The position numbers were made by a program, and so were the translations under genes. Of a stretch of DNA of 64,000 nt, positions 1 to 10,442 are shown piece after piece. The stretch comes from Adiantum capillus-veneris (lineage: Eukaryota; Streptophyta; Polypodiopsida; Polypodiales; Pteridaceae). The notes under the pieces were generated by a model, which saw nothing but the letters and a program-made list of their open reading frames with translations, had not been told where the DNA came from and did not search any database. Location: the NCBI GenBank assembly GCA_014529385.2, contig CM043945.1, positions 3,630,312 to 3,694,311 on the forward strand. The letters run 5' to 3'. Each line of letters opens with the position of its first letter. Within the stretch, counting starts at the first letter, position 1.

Positions 1-1497
1 ACTAAAAATTGCTTTAGTTGAAGTACAGAATTGAAGTTAGAATTGGATTAGAAATGTCATGTATAAAAGTAATGTATTCCTAAACTTTCACTCGTAATTT
101 ACACACTTAATTTTTGATTAATTAAGATTAGCAAATATTTGATGTATAGAAATTAGATGTAGAACAACAACACTAAGTGTGAATCCGAGTTAGCGAGGGT
201 TCAAATTACAGACTCTCTTTGAAAACAAGGAGATTACTAGGGAAATTGACCAATTTAAAGTTCTAAGTGTATAACATAAGTGTAGTACAAAAAATGGCTC
301 CAAAGCGTGCTCGAACACAAGGCGCTAATGATCATGAAGCCGGTACAAGGAACGGTGGAACTCCTGCGGAACATGCTATGTCTCTACCAATCGGACCAAT
401 CGAAGCTATGGTACAGGTTAGTATTGCAGTTTCAAGTTATGCATCATTGCATATGCGAGATCATAGGAATATATTATTTACCTTATGAAAAGAAAACACG
501 GACCGAAACCACGGGCTTAACCCCAAGAAACTCGTCATATGTTTGACAAGTAGGAAAGATTGTCTAGTTAAACTGGTTGCTATAGGAAAGAATGTTTGTC
601 CAAAACCTTTGGTATGGTTTCTCTCAAGTCTCTCTACTTATTAGCGTTGGTATTATGTGGAAGTTGCCGAGGCGTGAGATGACGCCCAGAATGGCACCAC
701 TGATGCTGTGGTGGGAGTACACCCAGATTAGCCCAGCTGGATACTGTAGTTTTGTTTTGCCGTGGCGTGAGGATGACGCCCAGATTGGCACCGTTGTTGC
801 TGTGACGGGAGTACGTCCAAATTAGCACAACGAGTACTTGTCGAGCGGTATGGGACGCTCATGAGGACAAGGATTTTTATGAATAATGTATACACCGATC
901 GGACATAATAGCGCCAATAGAGATTCTTGAGTGAACCTAATCCAAGGGTTGTTGGTTTAAAATCGGACGACTTCTTGTTTGACAATTGTTTGCAATACTG
1001 TTTGAAGGGCTATTTTAACGAACCGGTATCAAAAATAAAGTAAAGGAACATGTATGTTTAAACAATGTGGTAGTAATTAGATAACAAAAGAAGGGTGAGT
1101 GTGGTGTGGAAAGTGGGAGAATGATACCCCGACGGTATCATTCTATGGACGGGTGGACCCGATGAGTCGGGTAACTCTCCAACGCTAGAATTTTTTTTTA
1201 GTCATAAATCTTAAAAGAGACAAACCTTGGCGGCTGTGCTTCTGAAACATGGAGAAAAAAGCGCACAGGTTGGTCACTCTAAGATTTATAATTTTAGGTA
1301 TAATTGATTATAGATAGTTTTTAGATAGGGTTATGGTGGTCACGCTCCGCCATAGCGAGATAGGACCAATCCTTCACTAACGGTTCATGCCCGTGGCTAC
1401 GTAGTAGCTAAGGCAATGTCCGTTGGTTTTTCCTTATCAGGATTGGAGACCTATCAAAGGTACTCCGCTCCTCTCGACAAGGGGAAGGGACCTCACA
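1..1497 (+). mobile_element. 5' LTR of gypsy element G1 (left end outside window)
   Basis: From position 130 to 1497 this stretch repeats, nearly base for base, at 5381-6749, with the element body between. It ends in CA immediately before an initiator-Met-type primer site at 1499. Positions 1-129 do not match the corresponding part of the 3' LTR, so either U3 differs between the LTRs or unrelated DNA abuts at 130. The shared part includes a short coding exon (294-416), two GC-rich near-duplicate blocks around 670-830, and a 3' end in CTCACA. Confidence is high that this is an LTR and lower for where it starts. Confidence 0.85.
294..416 (+). CDS. Candidate first exon of gag, located inside the LTR
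   Basis: An ATG at 294 opens 41 codons starting MAPKRARTQG and ending AMVQ. The next bases are GTTAGT, so CAG|GTTAGT is a good plant 5' splice site. The 3' LTR carries the same exon (5545-5667) with a few amino-acid changes and the same splice site. A possible acceptor at 1645-1646 (GGTACAG) precedes codons ENVHSAYQKF in the same phase. Start, charge and style resemble the N-terminus of chromovirus Gag, which normally lies downstream of the primer site. Splicing is inferred. Without it the frame stops at 486-488. Confidence 0.5.
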
Positions 1498-1498
1498 C

Positions 1499-1510
1499 TG
1501 GTATCAGAGC
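1499..1510 (+). promoter_or_regulatory. Primer-binding site, initiator-Met tRNA type (element G1)
   Basis: TGGTATCAGAGC lies one base after the LTR end. It is the standard 12-nt plant primer site complementary to the 3' end of initiator-Met tRNA, and it sets the plus-strand orientation of the element. Confidence 0.95.
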
Positions 1511-1637
1511 CTAGGTTCAAGCTTGGGGAGATTTTTAGATTGATTTTTGGATATTGAAGGATGCGAATGTTTGAAATAATAGAAGAACCTAGAAAAATTG
1601 TTTTGAGTTTTTATATGGTATTGAAGATTGAACTTTC

Positions 1638-2132
1638 ATGGTACAGGAAAATGTTCATTCAGCCTACCAGAAATTCCAGGTGTTCACCATCATGTTTGAA
1701 AATGCATGCCAATCACCAAATTATCAGTTTCGAAAAAGGGTGATGATGATTTTGGATAGGGTGTTTGCACCACCTATTCCAAGGGTGCATAGAGGATGGG
1801 GTATCAACTGGAGTCCATCTGGAGGAATCTATACCATCGATGCTGACAAGATATGGTGCATGGATACCAACCTCCAGAAACTTCGATGGGCAGAGAAGTT
1901 AAAAGTCATCGAAGTGTATCTTTTCATTGGTACTAAGAATCTGGTTGCTACCATTACCTTGGGAGGAGAAAAGATATCTCAGACTCAATGGGTCTATAAC
2001 CAAGTTACAAAAGTTATCCATGGTGGTAGGATTCGACTCATATGTGTATCTCGTAGCTTTCAAGGGTCAAAAGAAACTTATTATTTTGATCCTTTAGCCT
2101 ATCCTTTTGTAGTCACTAAACTCAAAATATAG
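1638..2132 (+). CDS. Unrecognised 164-codon ORF between the LTR and gag
   Basis: The frame stays open for 164 codons in the leader of element G1. The first 14 codons (MVQENVHSAYQKFQ) read like Gag and continue the phase of the LTR exon. From about codon 15 the sequence no longer resembles Gag. It has many aromatic residues (WGINWSPSGG, YYFDPLAYPF) and no motif I recognise. If the weak donor CAG|GTGTTC at 1680 and the acceptor ending at 2308 are used, codons 15-164 are intronic and only 1647-1679 is coding. It could be a captured ORF, an alternative Gag extension, or chance. Confidence 0.35.
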   Translation: MVQENVHSAYQKFQVFTIMFENACQSPNYQFRKRVMMILDRVFAPPIPRVHRGWGINWSPSGGIYTIDADKIWCMDTNLQKLRWAEKLKVIEVYLFIGTKNLVATITLGGEKISQTQWVYNQVTKVIHGGRIRLICVSRSFQGSKETYYFDPLAYPFVVTKLKI

Positions 2133-2308
2133 AGACATTACAATCCTTGTACCTAAAGACTACCAACCTTGGTAGCAAATAATATGTGTATAGATAAAGT
2201 TTGGATTAATATTATCTTTTGTTTGTATTATTGTCTGATCAAGTCTTACCTTAAAATGGATTAAAGTTAGAGTATCCAATAAAGTTTCACTTAATCTATA
2301 TTGCACAG

Positions 2309-3250
2309 AGTACGGTGTACACATCTCTTCAAGAGAAAAAGCTACTTCTCAAGCAAGCTAAACTTCCCTCTTTCAAAGGGGAAGGAGCCCTAGTTGAGCG
2401 CGATGCTGAAGTGTGGCTCAAAGAGATGGAGGATTATTTTGCTGCTGCTGGTACTACTCCCGATAACCAGGCAATGTTGGCTATGTTTCGTCTCACGGGG
2501 GATGCCAAGCTTTGGTGGAAACAACACTGCAAAGATAATCAAGTAGCTCAAAACACTCAAACTTGGAAAGACATTAAGTATGCTGTCAAAGGACGTTATC
2601 TTCCACCTGCACACGAATCCCTTAAGATGAATGAATTCTTCAACTTACATCAGTTTCATCTTACAGTGGAAGAATACTACTCCAAATTTGTAACTCTTAG
2701 GCGCTATGCTCCGCCAATGACCGCAGATCAACAAGTAGCCCGTTTCTGCCAAGGGCTAAATGCTCCTTTAAATACTCGTCTAGAAGCCATGAGGCCTGTA
2801 AATTTGCAAGATGCTCTTTTAAGAGCTAAACCCTTAGCTAAAGAGATGTCAAGCTCTCAAAGGGTACGAAATGGAAATTTAAGGAATGCTGGAAGGAGAG
2901 GACGGTCTATGATGTGGAACCAAAGGCAAGTTCACCCAGTTCACCAAACTCATCCAATAGTTGCAGCTTCAGCAAATGGAGCTCAAAATGCAGATCTTAG
3001 ATGCTATGAATGCAATGAGCTAGGACATTCCCGGAATGTATGTCCTAGGCGAGTCTCCACAACAAATACACCTACTCGAGCTAGAGGACAAGGACAAATA
3101 ATAAATCGTGGAGGAAGAAATGGAGGACGAGGTCGAGGGCGCGGAATGGCTGCCAGAGTCAATGCTATCATAGGAGAACCAACATTGGGAGAAGAACAAG
3201 AGGAAAGAGCAACTCTACATGCTGCAATTGATAACCCAAGAGTGCATTAG
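2309..3250 (+). CDS. gag: Gag of gypsy element G1 (main exon)
   Basis: This codes for about 314 residues of Ty3/gypsy Gag, the structural protein that forms cytoplasmic particles around the element RNA. The capsid part holds AEVWLKEMEDYF, LTGDAKLWWKQHC and QVARFCQGL, typical of the plant retrotransposon gag domain. A basic linker is followed by a CCHC zinc knuckle (CYECNELGHSRNVC, about 3003-3044) and an RG-rich tail. There is no natural ATG near the N-terminus. The first codons follow a CAG at 2306-2308 in frame, as expected for a downstream exon. The frame stops at 3248-3250, where a deletion joins it to RNase H sequence. Confidence 0.85.
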   Translation, partial: STVYTSLQEKKLLLKQAKLPSFKGEGALVERDAEVWLKEMEDYFAAAGTTPDNQAMLAMFRLTGDAKLWWKQHCKDNQVAQNTQTWKDIKYAVKGRYLPPAHESLKMNEFFNLHQFHLTVEEYYSKFVTLRRYAPPMTADQQVARFCQGLNAPLNTRLEAMRPVNLQDALLRAKPLAKEMSSSQRVRNGNLRNAGRRGRSMMWNQRQVHPVHQTHPIVAASANGAQNADLRCYECNELGHSRNVCPRRVSTTNTPTRARGQGQIINRGGRNGGRGRGRGMAARVNAIIGEPTLGEEQEERATLHAAIDNPRVH

Positions 3251-3645
3251 GAGGAGTCCTTACTCAAGAAGGAAGGCCTGTAGCTTATACTTCTCGGAAG
3301 CTTAGGATTCATGGAGTGAATTATGCTACACATGATTTAGAAATGCTAGCAGTTATTCATGCTCTCAAGCTATGGAGACATTATCTATTGGGACGCAAAT
3401 TCCAGTTGGTAACACATCACAAGAGTCTTAAGTGGATTTTTACCCAACCTAACCTTAACATGAGACAGAGGAGATGGATAGAGCTCATGCACGAATATGA
3501 TTTTGATATTAAATTTAGACTAGGTAAAGATAATGTTGTGGCAGACGCCCTAAGCCGTAAAGCTTTTTTGGGGGCAATTTCCATGGCTAACAACCCTATT
3601 CTAGACAAGGTCTTGGATGTTGCTATCAGAGATACAGATTACTAG
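3232..3645 (+). pseudogene. RNase H remnant of G1 pol (protease and RT deleted)
   Basis: Right after the Gag tail, in a different frame, the sequence encodes GGVLTQEGRPVAYTSRKL and later YATHDLEMLAVIHALKLWRHYLLG and DNVVADALSRK. These are the start and end of a gypsy RNase H domain. Protease and the whole reverse transcriptase are absent, so about 1.5 kb of pol has been lost by a deletion at about 3232-3245 that also shifts the frame. The usual TDHKSL is THHKSL here. The fragment stops at 3643-3645. Confidence 0.85.
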
Positions 3646-5042
3646 ATGCTTGCTAGTATCCTACGTGAAGAGAGGGTATCATCAAATCAGCCTAAACCTC
3701 TACATTACTCCTTAGAAGATGGGAAAATTTACTATAGGAATCGATTATGCATACCTAAGGATTCTACCCTAAGGAATGCTATCTATATGAAGCACACGAT
3801 GGCCCAACTTCAGGACATCCAGGTTATGCCAAAACCATCTGTGCAATTCGCAGAAGTTACTATTGGCAAGGTATGAAGGGTGATGTCCTTCGCTATGTCA
3901 AGCAGTGTTTGTCTTGTCAAAGGATTAAGGAAGAGAGACTAAAGATGCCAGGTAAATTACATCCTTTAGATATTCCCCAAATGAAATGGGAATGTATTAG
4001 CATGGACTTTATCACCGGGTTTCCTTGTGTCCAAGCTGGCTATGATTCAATCATGGTCATAGTCGACTTGCTTACTAAAGTGGCTCACTTAATCCCAATC
4101 AAGACAACCTTTACAGCTTCAGATATTGCTCGTCTGTTTATGAAGGAGGTTTTCAGAATTCATGGTTTACCCAAGAGGATTGTTAGCGATTGTGATGCCA
4201 AGTTTACTTCAAAGTTTTGGGTATCATTGTTTCAAGCTATTGGAACCCATTTATGTTTTAGTACTGCTTATCATCCTCAAACTGATGTCCAAACTGAAAG
4301 AGTTAATCAAGTAATTGAAGACATCCTTAGAGCCTACTGCAATAGAGAACCTCGCAAGTGGATTCAATACCTACCCTTGGTAGAGTATGCATACAATTCC
4401 TCTACTCATAGAAGTATTGGAATGACACCTTTTAATGCTCTTTATGGTCAAGAATGTTTATCACCTCTTAACTTTTCTGACCCCACTATAAGGGTAGAAG
4501 CCTCAAAGAAAATGCTTGAAGAAATGGAAGCTCAAACCAAAGCTATTCGAAGGGATATTCAAGCGGCTCAAGATCGACAAAAGAAGTACGCCGACTTAAA
4601 AAGATCTGATCGGATTTTCAAAGAAGGTGACAAAGTTTTCTTATGAGTAAAGCCCAAAAAGAGCAATCTGTCTCTCGGAAGGTATAAGAAGCTTAGCTAC
4701 CGATATTGTGGACCTTACGAAATAATCAAGGTTGTAAGTGATCAAGCTTATAGACTAAAACTCCCTTCTCATCTCAAAGTGCATGATGTATTTCATGTAA
4801 GTCTGTTAAAACCTTATGTATATAACCCTGACCATGTCCTTGATGATGAGCAAATCATTTTACCTGATTAAGATGTTCTACAACTCCAACCTGATACTAT
4901 CCTAGAAACTCGGGAGAGAAAGCTTAGAAATAGATCCATCAAAGAACATCTTATCTTATGGAAGGATTTCCCTATAGAAGATGCTACTTGGGAAGATGAG
5001 ACATCCCTTCTTAAGGATTACCCTTCACTGTTCTTGAGATGA
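3646..5042 (+). pseudogene. Integrase of G1 with chromodomain-like tail, frameshifted
   Basis: Integrase would insert the element cDNA. The zinc-binding N-terminus is split by a frameshift near 3840-3875 (YVKQCLSCQRIK follows). The catalytic core shows SMDFITG (first Asp), IVSDCDAKFTSKFW (second Asp) and HPQTDVQTERVNQ (Glu). A stop at 4644 interrupts GDKVFL, after which the GPY module (YCGPYEII, LKLPSHLKVHDVFHVSLLKPY) continues. A second stop at about 4869 precedes a chromodomain-like end (IKEHLILWKDFPIEDATWEDE). That tail places G1 with chromoviruses. Protein function is lost. Confidence 0.88.
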
Positions 5043-5056
5043 GGGCATCTCAAATT

Positions 5057-5071
5057 CTAAGTTGGGGAGAT
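5057..5071 (+). promoter_or_regulatory. Polypurine tract of element G1
   Basis: The run AAGTTGGGGAGAT immediately precedes TGTAAGG at 5072. It fits a plus-strand primer next to the 3' LTR of a plant gypsy element. Confidence 0.7.
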
Positions 5072-6749
5072 TGTAAGGTCTCTACTTTCAAATTGCACAC
5101 AAGTTCTATTACGCATTTGTATTTTTTTGAACCATCACTCCTTATTTAAGATATTCGAGATCAAATTATGAATCGTAGGTTGAGAAAACCTAAAAATTAA
5201 AATTTACGCTACAAAATTCTGACATGTTTAGCTATATGAATCACTAACTAACTTATTGCAATACTTATTTACTGATTGTAGAATTTTCTTTTACTACTGT
5301 AAAGTTAATATGAGACTGTAAAGTTTAACTTAAAAATGTAAAGTAAATTATCATTAAGAAAATAAATAAAATAATTATAAAGCAAATATTTGATGTATAG
5401 AAATTAGATGTAGAACAACAACACTAAGTGTGAATCCGAGTTGGCGAGGGTTCAAATTATAGACTCTCTTTGAAAACAAGGAGATTACTAGGGAAATTGA
5501 CCAATTTAAAGTTCTAAGTGTATAACATAAGTGTAGTACAAAAAATGGCTCCAAAGCGTGCTCGAACACAAGGCGCTAATGATCATGAAGCCGGTACAAA
5601 TAACGGTGGAACTCCTGCGGAACATGCTATGTCTCCACCAATCGGACCAATCAGAGCTATGGTACAGGTTAGTATTGCAGTTTCAAGTTATGCATCATTG
5701 CATATGCGAGACCATAGGAATATATTATTTACCTTATGAAAAGAAAACACGGACCGAAACCACGGGGCTTAACCCCAAGAAACTCGTCATATGTTTGACA
5801 AGTAGGAAAGATTGTCTGGTTAAACTGGTTGCTATAGGAAAGAATGTTTGACCAAAACCTTCGGTATGGTTTCTGTCAAGTCTCTCTACTTATTAGCGCT
5901 GGTATTATGTGGCAGTTGCCGAGGCGTGAGATGACGCCCAGAATGGCACCACTGATGCTGTGGTGGGAGTACACCCAGATTAGCCCAACTGGATACTGTA
6001 GTTTTGTTTTGCCGTGGCGTGAGGATGACGCTCAGATTGGCACCGTTGTTGCTGTGACGGGAGTACGTCCATATTAGCACAACGAGTACTTGTCGAGCGG
6101 TATGGGACGCTCATGAGGACAAGGATTTTTATGATTAATGTATACACCGATCGGACATAATAGCGCCAGTAGAGATTCTTGAGTGAACCTAATCCAAGGG
6201 TTGTTGGTTTAAAATTGGACGACTTCTTGTTTGACAATTGTTTGTAATACTGTTTGAAGGGCTGTTTTAACGAACCGGTATCAAAAATAAAGTAAAGGAA
6301 CATGTATGTTTAAACAATGTGGTAGTAATTAGATAACAAAAGAAGGGTGAGTGTGGTGTGGAAAGTGGGAGAATGATACTCCGACGGTATCATTCTATGG
6401 ACGGGTGGACCCGATGAGTCGGGTAACTTTTCAACGCTAGAATTTTTTTTTAGTCATAAATCTTAAAAGAGACAAACCTTGGCGGTTGTGCTTCTGAAAC
6501 ATGGAGAAAAAAGCGCACAGGTTGGTCACTCTAAGATTTATAATTTTAGGTATAATTGATTATAGATAGTTTTTAGATAGGGTTATGGTGGTCACGCTCC
6601 GCCATAGCGAGATAGGACCAATCCTTCACTAACGGTTCATGCCCGTGGCTACGTAGTAGCTAAGGCAATGTCCGTTGGTTTTTCATTATCAGGATTGGAG
6701 ACCTATCAAAGGTACTCCGCTCATCTCGACAAGGGGCAGGGACCTCACA
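5072..6749 (+). mobile_element. 3' LTR of gypsy element G1
   Basis: It starts TGTAAGG after the polypurine tract and ends CTCACA at 6749, about 1.68 kb. Positions 5381-6749 match 130-1497. The unmatched left 0.3 kb is AT-rich U3 ending in a TATAAAG-like box (about 5376), just before the shared part begins. The same MAPKRARTQG exon and GTTAGT splice donor are present at 5545-5667. Confidence 0.85.
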
Positions 6750-7308
6750 GAAAACTCGTTAAAGTATTCCGCTTTTTAAGAAAAGCTTCTGAGAACCCAT
6801 CTTTATTCTTGTGCTTGCGTCTTTACGCGTATTCCTCTTTCCAGTTTGGGTTTCCTCTCGACTATGGATATTCCCTTTCCGATGCACCGTCACTCACCTT
6901 GTGACGCATGAGAATACCCATTACCTAGTCCTTTCCTACTAAACTTACGGTACAATCCCGATGCTCTATGTCACCCATCCTATGACGCATCAGAGATGTC
7001 CGTTTCCGGATGGTCGGATACTTCTTACTGATGCTCTCTGTCACCCATCCGCTGTGACATATCAGAAGTACCTGTTCCTGGTGGCCTTACAGATATTTCC
7101 GTTCTCAGTGCTCCCGTCATTACTTTCAATGACGCACTAGGGATACTCTGTACTCGGATGTCTCCAGCGAGGAAAACCCTCTCACTTAAAATTCCAATTC
7201 ATTAAGAATTATTTTTCCTTGGTGTTCCAAGCGAGAAAACCCTCTCGCTTATAAATCCAATAATTCATTTAGATCGATTTTCTGTCAGATAAATCCAATT
7301 TAGCAACA
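6750..7308 (-). mobile_element. LTR fragment of family B
   Basis: This stretch closely matches 41288-41858, the right part of the family B LTR, including several TATGACGCATCAGAGATG-like blocks and the terminal AATTTAGCAACA. It directly abuts the 3' LTR of G1. Its left part is missing, so it is truncated. Orientation is taken from the complete family B LTR, whose element runs on the minus strand. Confidence 0.85.
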
Positions 7309-7316
7309 ATGGTCAT

Positions 7317-7817
7317 ATGATGGGGCAGCGTTTTGTTATATTGTTTGACCCAAGCAGTATGCATGATGTGATTAGTCCCTCTTTTGTTGAGAGAGCCCGC
7401 CTAGAGGTTAGTCAGAAATCTCCTCTCCATGTCTTTGGCTTAGCTCCCAGTATGGACTCTCTCATCACGAAAGAGTGCCTTAATGTGTTGTTTACAGTTC
7501 AACAAGCTGCTTTCCGTCGAAATTTTTTTGTCTCTCCTCTCTCAGAATGTGATATGATTTTGGGCAATCGATGGTTTCGTGAGCATAATCCTTTTATTGA
7601 TTGGGCAGAAAATACGTTCACTTTCAATGCCAAAAGTGACTCTCCCACTGTCATTCATGGAGAGCAAGTTGTTCATTCTCAATCTCTCATTGCTAATGTG
7701 CAGGCGAAGATTGAACGGATTCAGGAGAAGGAGACTCTCTCAGTCTCTTCTTCTCCAAAGCATGATACACAGGATTTTCATGATGAAGATGTGATTTCTC
7801 ACAAGCATGATTGTTAG
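7317..7817 (+). pseudogene. Gypsy aspartic protease fragment
   Basis: The 166-codon frame holds the retropepsin pattern of Ty3/gypsy Pol. FVILFDPSSMHDVIS carries the catalytic Asp in a D-P-S-S context (instead of D-S/T-G), and CDMILGNRWFREHNPFIDW is the C-terminal ILG-x-x-W loop. It then runs into a Ser/Lys-rich linker and stops. No capsid or RT adjoins. It lies between a family B LTR fragment and the family D remnant, so it is an orphan piece of a gypsy polyprotein. Confidence 0.75.
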
Positions 7818-7995
7818 GTGCAACGGAATGATTGTTTGCGCTTTGCTCAAGATGAGTGCTCCGAACTGTGCTCAAAGTTCCTTTTGTTCTTATGGAAGGT
7901 AGAGCCTTCCGTTCTTAATGAGAGAGTGCTATGATCCTAACAAAGTGAATGGACATTGTGCGTGCAAGTGTACGAGACTGAGAGATAGAGAGAGA
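7818..7995. other. Unassigned 178-bp spacer
   Basis: This is short DNA between the protease fragment and the start of homology to the second family D copy (22840 onward). I see no gene in it. It may be the degraded continuation of the protease polyprotein. Confidence 0.4.
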
Positions 7996-9210
7996 ACATC
8001 AAAGACTCCTATGAACATGCCTAATTGGAGAATCAAACAGATAATGGAGTCTTCACAGTCAAAGAAGGACAACCCAACCAACGTGAACAGATTCAAAGAT
8101 GATAAAACAGGTATGGCAAAAGAAAACTTCAATGCCAACTTGGTCCTTCACTAATCCTCTTTTTGAGGATTCAAGCTTACTTTTACCTGAAGAAATGTTT
8201 GTAGTAAGCACAAGAATGTAAAAAGTCAAGTCGCCAGGGTGTAAAAAACACTCTTTGGCATAGTCAGAGTCGGGCTGCTGAGCCATAAAATGAGCAAAGC
8301 ATTAGTCCCAAAGCTTCAAGTCATATTAAACTCTGTGCTAAGAGTTGTAGTTACTAGGCTTATGCTCAAGCTGGACGAGTTGAGCATATCTAAAGTCATG
8401 TGGCTCATGCTGGATGAGATGAGCATAAGAGTCGAAGTCTATTAACTTACAATTGGTGGAGTGTTGTAGAGTCCAACACTCACGCACAGTGCATAGTAAG
8501 ATGAGAGCACATATCCTCATCAACGAAAACCATTCTTAAAGGGGTGCCAGCTTGCAAATCCATGTCATAGGCTTTTATGGTTACACCATCTTTCTGAAGA
8601 ACCCCTCAATATCTTTCTTGCAAAGAATATTGTTCTCCATGCATTTTTGTGTATGCATAAATAGGATGTCCCACCATTGGACATATGCACTAGACACTCT
8701 TTTTTGCTTCCACCTATGCACCTTGAATGGAGGACAACATGCAAACCAATGTTCCATCATGCTACCCTCTCATATTTACTGCCTTTTTAATTCCATATCT
8801 ATCAGCAAATAATCCTTGGAGTACTTTCTTAATATTTCCCATGCTAATAAGTACCCCAATAATGCACGTATCCCAAAGGCACTTTTTTCCCACTGGATTT
8901 TTTCCCTTTGGTCATCCAGGTATTAGACCCTAATTTAGAACCTCATCATCCCACTTCCCTTGCACATACTTTTCATAAATAAATAGTAACCTCATCATGA
9001 TGCTATTACAACGAACAAATGCAACATCATCTCTCACATCAGACATATTCGGACCAATAAAGATGCTGCAGCAAATTGAACCTCATCAACAAATTCAACA
9101 GAAAATGAAGACAATCAGTCCATTAACAACCAGCCAAAAAACCTTCCATATCCTCCAAGGACACTTTTCAACAGTGCCCGAGGACGGGCACTAAAATCGG
9201 AAGGGGGGAA
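7996..9210 (+). mobile_element. 3' internal region of family D element, copy 1
   Basis: From ACATCAAAGACT at about 7996 to the purine tract at 9192-9210 this matches 22840-24161 with scattered differences. It has no convincing coding capacity. The short frames present are interrupted or differ between the copies. It is the non-coding 3' end of the element, and the next bases are its 3' LTR. A purine run (AAAATCGGAAGGGGGGAA) at its end is the likely plus-strand primer. Confidence 0.8.
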
Positions 9211-10082
9211 TGTTAACTGAGTCAACGTCAGTTAACAAAAGCTGCTAAAGACAAAGACGTACGGATGCACATCAAAGATCAATACGAAGAAGGAGTAAAG
9301 ATTGGAGTTATACATTTTCCAAGCCATTGTAATATTTCTAATGTGTTACGGGCTCAATGGGAGTTCCAAGTTGTAAAGAATAGGTCAGTTATTGTGCCTA
9401 GGTTGCAGATACAGTAAGTGGTGGAGAGGCCTTGGGCACTCGGACATTGTATATTTAAATTACCTTAGGTATATAAGGCAGTGTGTAAAAGAATTTAGGG
9501 TTCTCAAGCTCATTTGTTGGGAGCACTCTTTGGTGAGAGCTCTTGAGGTCTCTGGCTATGGAGTCCTGGAGCTTCTCCTTGCTCATGAGACTTGATTAAC
9601 ACTAATCAATGATTCATTCTCTTTCACCATGCCTCTCTCATGCTTCTTATGATTGTCTATGATGCTTAGATTAGCTAGATCTTAACTAATTAGTGGTTAA
9701 TTCCTCTCTAATCTTGTGTGATTACCCTCTTTTGCTTGTGTGTGCATGTAGGTTTGATTGGAGTGTGGTGCTCGATAGATCTATGTGTGTGTGCTTGCCA
9801 TTAGTGTGTGCATGATAGGATTAGTGTTGTGTGTGTCTTGCAATCGTAGTGTGTGTGATTGGGTTGATTAGAGGTGAAGAGAAGTGGATATGGAGATTGC
9901 CCTTCATTGCGGGTTAGCTCCTCCATAGGCCGAGAAGCTCACCTCATAGAATTAACCATTTGTGTTGCCACGATTAGCTCACTAACCGTGTGAGTGTTTT
10001 CATGCCCTAGCCGGGTAGCTCATCCCTCCGTATTGACAATTTTTTGGTCATTGGAGCTATTGCAATGATGGAACCCCCAACA
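9211..10082 (+). mobile_element. 3' LTR of family D, copy 1
   Basis: It begins TGTTAACTGAGTCAACGTC right after the polypurine tract and ends CCCCCAACA at 10082, 872 bp. Its first half aligns with the LTR at 16441 (shared GACGTCAGTTAACA-like start, CCATTGTAATATT, GTTGCAGATACA). The start holds a short inverted repeat, GTTAAC...GTTAAC. No primer site follows, as expected for a 3' LTR. Confidence 0.8.
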
Positions 10083-10442
10083 TAAGCGTTTTAAATGAAC
10101 AATGTTTTTGTCTTATAGACTCATTCTATTTTTATTGTGCACAAATTTAAGTAGTATGCATGCTTAGAATCATGTTTGTGTTGACGACGTCTCTCAAACA
10201 CCAAGTAGAATTTGTCACTCTACTTTGGAACTATGATATGGACTAAAGAGCAAACATGCTTGTGGAAGCTATGTCTCCCAAGCACCAAATGGATTAGTCA
10301 GGGTAAAAAGGGATCCTCTACTTGCTAAGAAACATCGACTAATGACTAAGGCTTTATCTCTTCTACCTCATAATCGAGGAAGACTATGATTTCAAGAGAG
10401 AGGTAATATCATAAAATCTAATATCTAACCAACCCAAATGAT
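10083..10442 (+). mobile_element. Family A 3' internal segment, polypurine tract and LTR start, plus orientation
   Basis: The reverse complement of this segment matches 25763-26095 (CTACTTGGTGTTTGAGAGACGTCGTC, GTAGAGGATCCC). It ends with ACTATGATTTCAAGAGAGAGG, the family A polypurine tract, followed by TATCATAAAATC, the first bases of the LTR that is complete at 14219. It is oriented opposite to the pol remnant that follows directly, so the two are not one colinear element. Confidence 0.7.

Noticed and set aside
670-830. Possible tRNA or structural RNA in the G1 LTR (GC-rich repeated TGACGCCCAGA blocks)
   Set aside because: These are short direct repeats within the LTR. No cloverleaf with A and B boxes was found.
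2315-2317. GTG as the Gag start codon
   Set aside because: Plants rarely initiate at GTG. The in-phase CAG acceptor at 2308 makes an exon boundary more likely.
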